Shown here: one piece after another, positions 1 through 6,729 of the stretch | Position numbering within the stretch: the stretch's first letter is position 1 | Layout: every line of letters begins with the position of its first letter | Assembly (NCBI RefSeq): GCF_008086165.1 | Contig: NZ_VSKL01000003.1 | Span: 1 to 64,000, forward strand | DNA from: Algorimicrobium algoritergicola | GTDB taxonomy: Bacteria > Bacteroidota > Bacteroidia > Flavobacteriales > Flavobacteriaceae | Length of the DNA: 64,000 bases | Direction: 5' to 3' | Position numbers and translations under genes: made by a program | Notes under the pieces: model-generated | Seen by the model: only the letters and a program-made list of their open reading frames with translations | What the model was told of the DNA's origin: nothing | Database searches by the model: none

Positions 1-213
1 TTTTTTGAAAGGACAATCTACGCGAGTTTCAACGACTTAAAATCGAGGTCTAAAAGCCTCATAGAACTGTACGAAATCTGTGTAGAAAAGAGAGGGGATT
101 TTCAATGTTGACGAGATCAAAGTCTCTGCGTGTATATTAACCTTATTCCTCTCTTTTGTGCTTTCTTATTAATAGGCCTTAATTTAGTGTTTTTATTAAA
201 ATGCTAACTTAAG
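1..213 (-). mobile_element. IS110-family element, left (upstream) end only, cut by window edge
   Basis: These 213 bases appear identical to 4194-4406, the non-coding upstream end of the full IS110-family element. The element reads on the minus strand, so its transposase would lie to the left of base 1. The end is set by a core dinucleotide AG (212-213), after which sequence differs from the other copy (ACGTGTATAA here, CCGTGTAAAG there). Both flanks belong to attC-like hairpins. The near-perfect identity points to recent transposition. Confidence 0.85.
11..160 (-). ncRNA. Predicted bridge-type RNA of the IS110-family element (copy 1)
   Basis: Read on the minus strand, the segment forms two stem-loops with large internal loops. 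The first has an outer stem AAAAGAGAGG/CCTCTCTTTT (148-157 with 86-95) and an apical GAGA/TCTC hairpin (123-126 with 113-116). The second has an outer stem TCTAC/GTAGA (82-86 with 17-21) and an apical GAGG/CCTC hairpin (57-60 with 45-48). This matches the target-binding and donor-binding loop layout known for IS621-type bridge RNAs. Its location upstream of the transposase fits the IS110 subgroup. Transcription and folding are inferred, not shown. Confidence 0.6.
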
Positions 214-336
214 ACGTGTATAATTAATGGCTAGTTCTCTCTTACTTACGAAAATCCTCTCGGATTTTCTATTCGGTTTTTATTTGCTAAATTAGGTGCT
301 TAAACGCGCCACTAATCATACACAAAACCGTTGTGC
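212..336. repeat. attC-like hairpin site A (right part; left part displaced by the IS)
   Basis: A long imperfect inverted repeat. Arms 216-231 and 308-323 match at 14 of 16 positions as inverted copies. An inner hairpin AAAATCC/GGATTTT (251-257 with 262-268) has a TCTC loop. It ends in a core-like GTTGTGC (330-336). The layout is that of integron attC sites, though the core departs from the classical GTTRRRY. The other core site of this hairpin lies left of the window, on the far side of the IS. Confidence 0.6.
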
Positions 337-631
337 TTCATTATGACCCGTCCTGAAATAAGGCTTAGTGTAAAGGATGTCCCTTATCATACATTAAGTA
401 CTGATAAATATTTTACTTAAAACTTTAACCCTAAAGTAGCTTGTGCTTTTCTACCATCTCCTAGTATACCTTTGTCGGACCATGTAGTGTTTGGATTAGT
501 AACCGAACGTATATTAGCTCTATAGTATTTGTATTTGTAACTTTGCTTACCCAAACGAATTGAAATGCACTTGATTATTTCTAAGCGGTGCAGTACGAGT
601 TTGAGATAAATGATAATTTGAAATTTAAATA
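337..631. other. Cassette leader without a convincing gene; possible minus-strand gene remnant
   Basis: No full gene is visible. On the minus strand the frame ending at 417 finishes with residues such as NPNTTWSDKG and ATLGLKF. Together with the terminal phenylalanine this resembles the last strands of an outer-membrane barrel, but the rest of that frame looks random, so at most it is a gene fragment. A TAACTTTG box (538-545) resembles a flavobacterial -7 element and could serve the gene at 632, although no well-placed -33 TTG is seen. Confidence 0.3.
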
Positions 632-1168
632 ATGGCAATAATATACTGTACCCAAAAATTTGAAACTGTAGTTGGTAAAACACGCATAGTTAAATCGGAT
701 AAATCTTCTCCTCTTGGTAACTGGAACGCTAATGTGTTTATGGTTAGCAAGAAAAATTGTGTAATACTAATGAATGATGTTTCTTATTATTCTGTGCTTT
801 TAATTGATTTTAAAAAAAATGATTTAATGAATTTTCATGAAGTATTTGCTGAGCGCTTTTTTAAGCAATTGGAAAATGATGAGATAAGTTTTCCATCTGA
901 ATTTACAGACAAAATCACGAAAGAGTTACAGCCTGTTTTTTTAACTACCAATAATAATAGAAAGGTATTGGGTGCTATACAGGATGCCACCCTTGATATG
1001 AAGAGATATATTACCGAAGACTATAGTGACAATATTGATTATATAGACGTTGACGAATTGAATTCCAATATTAATGAAAAGATTATAAGCGTTCTTGGTA
1101 AAAAGAAACGTGGTTATGGGTATCCTAATGATGCAATACAGGAGTTGTTGAATAAGTTTTGTGTGTAG
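632..1168 (+). CDS. DUF6933 domain protein
   Basis: A 178-residue cytoplasmic protein without signal peptide or membrane segment. The N-terminal half (LGNWNANVFMVSKKNCVILM near residues 27-46) has the look of the DUF6933 family, whose molecular function is not known to me. It lies between attC-like sites A and B and reads in the same direction as the other cassette genes. It has a 295-base leader, unusually long for a cassette gene. ATG 632 is preceded by an A/T-rich stretch with no Shine-Dalgarno sequence, normal for this phylum. Its presence in the cassette suggests horizontal acquisition. The family call rests on memory of the motif only. Confidence 0.65.
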   Translation: MAIIYCTQKFETVVGKTRIVKSDKSSPLGNWNANVFMVSKKNCVILMNDVSYYSVLLIDFKKNDLMNFHEVFAERFFKQLENDEISFPSEFTDKITKELQPVFLTTNNNRKVLGAIQDATLDMKRYITEDYSDNIDYIDVDELNSNINEKIISVLGKKKRGYGYPNDAIQELLNKFCV

Positions 1169-1309
1169 CAGATTGGTATTGAGTTTTAAATCTCGTTTAT
1201 AAAAAAGTAATAGCGCTCATTTCTATAATTTCGATCCTGCTTGGTTGTGTGTTGCTGTAAAGAGGGAAATAATATATAGTCAATAAATTTAATTAAAAAA
1301 TAAAACATT

Positions 1310-1445
1310 TGCCAACAATGTATAAAAATAATTTCTCGATTTTGGGCTTAACCAAAGGTAGTTGCAAGTTTATTACGTCTGATTTTCCTGCGGAAAATCC
1401 TCGCACGTAAACCCGCAACTATTCTTATACGAGACGTTAGGGCAC
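1310..1445. repeat. attC-like hairpin site B (intact)
   Basis: The only uninterrupted cassette junction here. It starts with the inverse core TGCCAAC (1310-1316) and ends with the core GTTAGGGCAC (1436-1445). Between them are nested inverted arms: GTATAA/TTATAC (1320-1325 with 1425-1430), TAGTTGC/GCAACTA (1359-1365 with 1415-1421) and GATTTTCC/GGAAAATC (1381-1388 with 1392-1399, loop TGC). This nesting fits the folded single-strand form of an attC recombination site. It lacks the AG core and CGTGTA motif that flank every IS copy, and it carries no IS. Confidence 0.65.
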
Positions 1446-1456
1446 ATTAGAACGAA

Positions 1457-3109
1457 ATGAAGAAACACATCATAATTTTAGTAACATTTTTAATTTCAAT
1501 CGCTTCATTCGGACAGAATATTGACGATTTTAAAAAGGACTTTAAAAAAGCAACGGAAACTGAATTCAGCGAATCCGATTTGAATGAAATGTTCAGAACG
1601 TATTCCAATTTACTGACACCACATAGTGACATAACTCAACTTACTGCAAGTTTCAAAAACAAACGAATAATTCAATATCCACTTTGCGAGTTTAAAGAAA
1701 CAGACGATTATAAAAACAATATCCAAACTCTACTAAATTCAGAAAACCCAAGCCAAAGACTACTTTCTTATTTAGTAATTGCTGGAGCTGGAGATAAAAA
1801 CTATGAAAAGGAACTTTTAGAAAAATTAAAAACAGAGAAAACTAAAAGAAACCTAATTTGGTCTGGAATGGCATTAATGTATTTACAAACGAACCACACA
1901 ACACCGCTTTTTGATTTTCTAATCGAGAATGAGAATTTTGGAGACAGTCATATGATTCCTATGTATTTCCAACTAAATAAAGATTCACTTCAAAATACTG
2001 CTTACAAAAGAATTAATAGCTCAAACTTAAAAGCAAAAGTACTTTCTGCACAATTACTTTCAAAAACAGGAAAGAATGAAAAAACTGAAAAATTATTACT
2101 TGATGCAGTAAAGAATTGGGACTATAACATAAAAGGTTATGCAATATTTTCTGTAAAAGAATTAGAAATGGGAAATCTAAAAGAAACCTTTATGCCTTTA
2201 TTAGACAGCACAAAAACTCGTCCTATTGCTATTGAAGCGTTAGCTAATAGCCCAACTAAAGAAGATGTGGATTATTTAAAGCGACTTGCTAATTCAGAAA
2301 AAGTTGTTTCTAAAGACATTTTAAATGGCTTTTTAGAATCGAAAAATCCAGAAAGTGTCAAATATTGGCTTGAACTTGTTTCAAGCAAAGAAATTCCTGA
2401 AAAATATTATTTCAATACTTTAAGAAAACCTCTTTTGTTTTCTGATGAATTGTTGAGTGACGTTCAAACAACTCTAAAAACGACAAAATATCTAACGATT
2501 CAAAAAACCTTAATAAAGGTTCTTGAAGGTCGAGAAGATTCCGAATCTGAAGAAATACTTCTGGACTATATGGATAACGAAGATTCTTCTGTTCGATATT
2601 GGACTGTGGATGCTCTAAAAAATACTAAATCAAAAATAGTAATCGAAAAACTTATTGAGTTACTAAAAAAACCAGAAAAACGTGTTTCACCAATTACAGG
2701 AATCCTAATTAATAACAATGTAGATTCTCTTCAAACTATTTATGTAGATATTTACAATACATATGAAAGTTCAGAATGGAAACGAACAGCAATAGATTAT
2801 TTATCCAAATTTCCAAAAGAAGAACATACAGGGATTTTCAAAGATATTATCTACAATGAAGATTCAGGTTATTCAATGAACAGAAATGCATCAATTGGAC
2901 TTGCAAACCTTAATGATAAAAGTTCAATAGACAGAATTATTGAGATAAGCGAAAAAGAAAGAGAAGGAAGTGATGGAAATTGTCAAGCCTACTTGAGAGC
3001 ATTATCAAAAATAAAAGGAGAAAAAGCAAAGATATATATATTATCATTTGAGAACAGCGAATCTGAATATATTTCGGAATTTGTGAAAGAAATAATAGCT
3101 ATATGGTAA
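1457..3109 (+). CDS. Secreted HEAT-repeat-like protein, cassette gene
   Basis: A 550-residue protein with an N-terminal signal peptide (MKKHIIILVTFLISIASFGQ) and predicted export to the periplasm. From about residue 80 it is built of alpha-helical pairs resembling HEAT repeats (for example LDYMDNEDSSVRYWTVDAL followed by KSKIVIEKLIELLKK near residues 375-405). Such solenoids usually bind other proteins; no catalytic motif is seen. The ATG is only 12 bases after the core site GTTAGGGCAC, and the stop (3107-3109) is 8 bases before the matching inverse core GTGCCCTAAC. The gene therefore fills its cassette almost exactly. The partner or role is unknown. Confidence 0.7.
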   Translation: MKKHIIILVTFLISIASFGQNIDDFKKDFKKATETEFSESDLNEMFRTYSNLLTPHSDITQLTASFKNKRIIQYPLCEFKETDDYKNNIQTLLNSENPSQRLLSYLVIAGAGDKNYEKELLEKLKTEKTKRNLIWSGMALMYLQTNHTTPLFDFLIENENFGDSHMIPMYFQLNKDSLQNTAYKRINSSNLKAKVLSAQLLSKTGKNEKTEKLLLDAVKNWDYNIKGYAIFSVKELEMGNLKETFMPLLDSTKTRPIAIEALANSPTKEDVDYLKRLANSEKVVSKDILNGFLESKNPESVKYWLELVSSKEIPEKYYFNTLRKPLLFSDELLSDVQTTLKTTKYLTIQKTLIKVLEGREDSESEEILLDYMDNEDSSVRYWTVDALKNTKSKIVIEKLIELLKKPEKRVSPITGILINNNVDSLQTIYVDIYNTYESSEWKRTAIDYLSKFPKEEHTGIFKDIIYNEDSGYSMNRNASIGLANLNDKSSIDRIIEISEKEREGSDGNCQAYLRALSKIKGEKAKIYILSFENSESEYISEFVKEIIAIW

Positions 3110-3117
3110 ATAATAAC

Positions 3118-3131
3118 GTGCCCTAACAAAG
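3118..3131. repeat. attC-like site C, left fragment (inverse core plus IS target core)
   Basis: GTGCCCTAAC (3118-3127) is the exact reverse complement of the core GTTAGGGCAC at 1436-1445 that opens the same cassette. The IS110-family element interrupts the hairpin right after CTAACAAAG. The rest of the hairpin continues at 4405 beyond the element. Confidence 0.65.
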
Positions 3132-3160
3132 TACTGTGGTAAAAAACAAGTAAAAACTCA

Positions 3161-4105
3161 TTAACTTTTCACCAAAGTACTTCTATAAGTATCGTCATAT
3201 ATTAATCCTGATTTTGCAATTGCAAAAGCCTGTTTTAACAGCTTATTACATACTGCAATTAATGCTAATTTTTTGCTCTTTCCCTTGGCAACTATTCGTT
3301 CGTAAATTTCTCTGCATGCCTTGTTGTATTTACACGCATTAAAACTGCACATAAATAATAAATTACGCAGCTTTTGATTGCCTATCTTGCTGATTCGAGG
3401 TCGTCCTTTTACACTGCTTCCGCTCTTTCTAATTACAGGGGTTAAACCTGCATAACTACACAACTCACTTCCGCTTGTAAAACGCTCAAAACCGTCTGTG
3501 AGAACAACCAACATAAGCGATGTTTTCTTGCCAATGCCTGGTATCGTTTTTAAACGTGTTAACACATCTTGATGCACTTGTTTTACTAAAATTAGTAATT
3601 TATCTTCCAAGGTTTTCATTTCTTTTTCAACCTGTTTTAAACTACGTTTCAAAGATTGTACAACGGCTTTACTTGGATACCCTAAAACTTCTTCACCATG
3701 TAATTTATTTTTTAACATCGTGCTCTGTTTTGTATACACAGAAAGGAGTCTGGTCATTTGTAGACATTCTGTTTGGTGTTTAGAGTTACCTTTCCAAAGC
3801 TTTAATTCTACCTGTTTTGCATACGCACAAATCAGTTTTGAATCACTTTTATCCGTCTTGATCTTCGAGAGCTTCATCTGGATAAAGCGTTTGACTGCTA
3901 ATGGATTTTCTACAGACAATTTGATGCCAGATTCCAATAAAAAATAAGCTAACTGATAATGATAATAACCTGTAGCTTCCATCACACAATGACTATCAAT
4001 ATCCAAGAGTTTTACAAACTTTTTAAAACCAGATGGATTGTTTTTAAACTGATAATAATTGCCGTCGGAATCTGTGACATCAAAAACCAGATGGCTAATG
4101 TCTAT
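3161..4105 (-). CDS. IS110-family DEDD/serine transposase
   Basis: An open frame of about 314 codons. The N-terminal RuvC-like part shows IDIS (Asp at about residue 2), VMEATG (Glu at about 43) and TDKSD (Asp at about 85 and 88), matching the DEDD set. The C-terminal Tnp domain shows TIPGIGKKTS and SGSSVKGRPRISKIGN (about 228-243), where the catalytic serine of this family lies. No ATG begins this frame. A stop lies at 4106-4108, and the natural-looking ATG (4113) runs into that region out of frame. IS110 proteins usually start with a few residues before GIDIS, so the start has probably suffered a small deletion, or a rare start or -1 frameshift is used. A TTG at 4006 is too far inside to be the true start. 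Confidence 0.85.
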   Translation of the reverse strand: MDISHLVFDVTDSDGNYYQFKNNPSGFKKFVKLLDIDSHCVMEATGYYHYQLAYFLLESGIKLSVENPLAVKRFIQMKLSKIKTDKSDSKLICAYAKQVELKLWKGNSKHQTECLQMTRLLSVYTKQSTMLKNKLHGEEVLGYPSKAVVQSLKRSLKQVEKEMKTLEDKLLILVKQVHQDVLTRLKTIPGIGKKTSLMLVVLTDGFERFTSGSELCSYAGLTPVIRKSGSSVKGRPRISKIGNQKLRNLLFMCSFNACKYNKACREIYERIVAKGKSKKLALIAVCNKLLKQAFAIAKSGLIYDDTYRSTLVKS

Positions 4106-4203
4106 TTATTCATGCACGCCTATTTTTATTTATTGGTATTCATGATTTGCTTCGCAGTTCTAAATATTTAATATCTTTATTCATAAGAAAATGTTTTTTG
4201 AAA

Positions 4204-4353
4204 GGACAATCTACGCGAGTTTCAACGACTTAAAATCGAGGTCTAAAAGCCTCATAGAACTGTACGAAATCTGTGTAGAAAAGAGAGGGGATTTTCAATG
4301 TTGACGAGATCAAAGTCTCTGCGTGTATATTAACCTTATTCCTCTCTTTTGTG
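4204..4353 (-). ncRNA. Predicted bridge-type RNA of the IS110-family element (copy 2)
   Basis: Same sequence as the copy at 11-160, offset by 4193. First stem 4341-4350 with 4279-4288; its 5' loop strand reads TATACACG (plus 4322-4329), matching the flanking hairpin arm; its 3' loop strand reads GTCAACATTG. Second stem 4275-4279 with 4210-4214; its 5' loop strand reads ACAGTTCT, close to ACAGTACT at the element's right end (plus 3130-3137). RNA-guided target choice is inferred from the IS621 precedent. Confidence 0.62.
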
Positions 4354-4404
4354 CTTTCTTATTAATAGGCCTTAATTTAGTGTTTTTATTAAAATGCTAA
4401 CTTA

Positions 4405-4539
4405 AGCCGTGTAAAGTTCATTGCTTACTACTAGCCTATTCGGAAAAGTATTTGATTTTCCAATGTTGAGTTTGTATTTGCAAAGTTTATCGCTAAATTC
4501 ACGCAACGAGACCTTACACAAACACGTTACCCACAGTTA
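4405..4539. repeat. attC-like hairpin site C, right part
   Basis: Continues the hairpin broken by the IS. GTGTAA (4409-4414) pairs with TTACAC (4514-4519), and GGAAAA (4442-4447) with TTTTCC (4456-4461). It ends in the core GTTACCCACAGTTA (4526-4539), which is repeated exactly in inverted orientation after the next gene. Joined with 3118-3131 it would form a site of about 145 bases. Confidence 0.65.
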
Positions 4540-4607
4540 AAAAAAACATTGTAACAAAAATTGCAATTTAACGTCTTACAAAAATATTCATCAATCAAAC
4601 AATCAAA

Positions 4608-5723
4608 ATGAAACAATCAAAACTTCTGATTTTGTTTACAATTATTAGCTTCACATTAACTGCACAAAACAGTCCATTCAATCCAAAACAATCAGATGAC
4701 GGTTGGAAAACCGAAAACAAACTTTTAGGAAATAGGACAATCGAAAAAATGGACAGCCTTGTTTCTTCAAACGAATTCAAGCAGATTTCAAGCATCGTAA
4801 TTGCCCATAACGGAAAAGTGATTTTTGAAAATTACTACAACGATAATAATTCTGACACAAAACATAATACTCGTTCTGCCACAAAAACAATAACAGGAAC
4901 ACTTATTGGAACTTTAATTCAAGAAGATTTAATAAAATCGGTAAACGAAAAAGCATCCGAATTTTCAAAAGTTGAGAACTTGCAAAATCCTGACAATCGT
5001 AAAGACGAAATAACGATTGAGGATTTACTTACAATGTCGTCAATTTTAGAATGTGATGATTGGGACCAAAACTCAAGAGGACAAGAGGAAAAAATGTATA
5101 TTATTGAAGATTGGGTTAAATTCTATTGGGATTTGCCAATAAAGGGATTTCCTGAATGGAAAACAAAACCAAAAGACTCAAAATACGGTCGAAGTTATAG
5201 CTATTGTACTGCTGGTGTAGTAGTTTTAGGAGATATAATAGACAACGTTTCTGGTTCATTAGAAAAATATGCAGAAAAGTCACTTTTTTATAAATTAGGA
5301 ATTAAAGATTATCATTGGCAAATTACACCAACTGGACTTCCAATGACTGGTGGAGGACTTGGATTAAAAAGTCGAGATTTACTAAAAATCGGACAGTTAT
5401 ACTTGAACAATGGAAAATGGAATAACGAACAAATAATTTCAGAAGAATTCGTTAAAAAATCAACTAAACCTCACGCAGAAGTAGGAATGTTCGACTATGA
5501 ATATGGTTATTTATGGTGGTTATCTGAATTTGGACAAGACCAAAAAGAAAAAGCATATTTTATGTCTGGAACAGGTGGAAACAAAATAGCCGTTTTTCCT
5601 AAATTAGATATGGTTGTTGTTCTAACAAGTACATATTTTAACGGAGGAATGGAATCGCATAACCAAACGACAAAACTATTAGACGAATACATTGTTCCCG
5701 AAATAAAGAAACTGAAAAAATAA
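4608..5723 (+). CDS. Exported serine hydrolase (class C beta-lactamase-like), cassette gene
   Basis: 371 residues with an N-terminal signal peptide ending near TAQ (residue 20). The Beta-lactamase fold shows SATK at 90-93 (SxxK, Ser90 nucleophile, Lys93 base) and YSYCTAG near 197-203 in the place of the YxN motif. An MSGTGG segment near residue 328 probably replaces the KTG/HxG box. Such enzymes include esterases and D-aminopeptidases, so true beta-lactam hydrolysis should not be assumed. It is the sole gene of its cassette: the core lies 69-82 bases upstream, and the exact inverse core begins at its stop codon. Relatives of the same superfamily occur at 12330 outside the array. Confidence 0.8.
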   Translation: MKQSKLLILFTIISFTLTAQNSPFNPKQSDDGWKTENKLLGNRTIEKMDSLVSSNEFKQISSIVIAHNGKVIFENYYNDNNSDTKHNTRSATKTITGTLIGTLIQEDLIKSVNEKASEFSKVENLQNPDNRKDEITIEDLLTMSSILECDDWDQNSRGQEEKMYIIEDWVKFYWDLPIKGFPEWKTKPKDSKYGRSYSYCTAGVVVLGDIIDNVSGSLEKYAEKSLFYKLGIKDYHWQITPTGLPMTGGGLGLKSRDLLKIGQLYLNNGKWNNEQIISEEFVKKSTKPHAEVGMFDYEYGYLWWLSEFGQDQKEKAYFMSGTGGNKIAVFPKLDMVVVLTSTYFNGGMESHNQTTKLLDEYIVPEIKKLKK

Positions 5724-5738
5724 CTGTGGGTAACAAAG
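5721..5738. repeat. attC-like site D, left fragment
   Basis: TAACTGTGGGTAAC (5721-5734) is the perfect inverted copy of 4526-4539 and overlaps the stop codon of the serine hydrolase. The hairpin is cut after AACAAAG by IS copy 3, and its other half is missing because that IS copy is truncated. Confidence 0.65.
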
Positions 5739-6433
5739 TACTGTGGTAAAAAACAAGTAAAAACTCATTAACTTTTCACCAAAGTACTTCTATAAGTATC
5801 GTCATATATTAATCCTGATTTTGCAATAGCAAAAACCTGTTTTAACAGCTTATTACATACTGCAATTAATGCTAATTTTTTGCTCTTTCCCTTGGCAACT
5901 ATTCGTTCGTAAATTTCTCTGCATGCCTTGTTGTATTTACACGCATTAAAACTGCACATAAATAATAAATTCCGAAGCTTCTGATTGCCTATCTTGCTGA
6001 TTCGAGGTCGTCCTTTTACACTGCTTCCGCTCTTTCTAATTACAGGGATTAAACCTGCATAACTACACAACTCACTTCCGCTTGTAAAACGCTCAAAACC
6101 GTCTGTGAGAACAACCAACATGAGCGATGTTTTCTTGCCAATGCCTGGTATCGTTTTTAAACGTGTTAACACATCTTGATGCACTTGTTTTACTAAAATT
6201 AGTAATTTATCTTCCAAGGTTTTCATTTCTTTTTCAACCTGTTTTAAACTACGTTTCAAAGATTGTACAACCGCTTTACTTGGATACCCTAAAACTTCTT
6301 CACCATGTAATTTGTTTTTTATCATCGTGCTCTGTTTTGTATACATAGAAAGGAGTCTGGTCATTTGCAGGCATTCTGTTTGGTGTTTAGAGTCACCTTT
6401 CCAAAGCTTTAATTCTACCTGTTTTGCATACGC
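5737..6433 (-). mobile_element. IS110-family insertion sequence, truncated (copy 3)
   Basis: Equivalent to 3130-3826 of the full element with the same length (697 bases) and only scattered substitutions. Identity stops abruptly after CATACGC at 6433. The upstream part of the element, with the transposase N-terminus and bridge RNA, is absent, so it cannot move on its own. Its left junction (AACAA then AG) is the same as in copy 2. The deletion also removed whatever cassettes followed. Confidence 0.88.
5768..6433 (-). pseudogene. IS110-family transposase, 5'-truncated
   Basis: Encodes the C-terminal two thirds of the transposase (from about YAKQVELKLW to the stop), including TIPGIGKKTS and the SGSSVKGRPRISKIGN block. 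It lacks all N-terminal DEDD residues. Differences from the full copy are few and mostly silent or conservative (T to I in AGLIPV; A to V near the end), so decay began recently. An internal ATG at 6364 exists, but a product starting there would lack the RuvC-like domain. Confidence 0.85.
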
Positions 6434-6729
6434 GAATTGAAAGTTGAATTTTGGTGAATTTAGAAAATTGACAGTCGTTATATAGGGTTTACTATAGCAA
6501 TACTATTGGCATGGACTGCACATATCTGTTTAACGACATTTAAAAATGGTATAAAATTTGAAATAAGGTCTAACAGGCAACTATTTGATCCAATGAAATT
6601 TAGATTTTTTTAAAAACGCTGAAATTTTTCTGACTATTTTTTCACATTTAAGGTGTTTTAAAATTTTGTACTATTTTAGCTATGGTTAGTCCTTGGAATT
6701 ATTTCCGTTTATGCTTTTAATACAACCAC
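6434..6729. other. Junction region with a possible 3' fragment of a membrane-protein gene
   Basis: Directly after the truncated IS, a plus-strand frame at 6464-6613 without a start codon encodes a hydrophobic helix (IGFTIAILLAWTAHICL) followed by a basic tail ending FDPMKFRFF. It looks like the last residues of a membrane protein whose 5' part was lost with the IS end. The remaining bases to 6729 are A/T-rich leader of the next gene; no clear promoter or terminator is seen. Confidence 0.3.

Larger units (their letters stand above)
3130..4406 (-). mobile_element. IS110-family insertion sequence, full length (copy 2)
   Basis: About 1275 bp, flanked by AG core dinucleotides (3130-3131 and 4405-4406) with no terminal inverted repeats or longer target duplication, as usual for IS110 elements. 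It carries one minus-strand DEDD transposase. The non-coding end downstream of the transposase is short (about 30 bases), and the upstream end is long (about 300 bases) and encodes the predicted bridge RNA. That arrangement places it in the IS110 rather than the IS1111 subgroup. Its left boundary is shared with copy 3 and its right boundary with copy 1. Confidence 0.88.

Noticed and set aside
113-126. GAGATCAAAGTCTC as an operator palindrome
   Set aside because: It lies inside the IS upstream end as the apical hairpin of the predicted bridge RNA, which explains its symmetry.
3130-4406. Assignment of the IS to the IS1111 subgroup because it targets attC-like sites
   Set aside because: The long non-coding end is upstream of the transposase and no terminal inverted repeats are visible, as in the IS110 subgroup.
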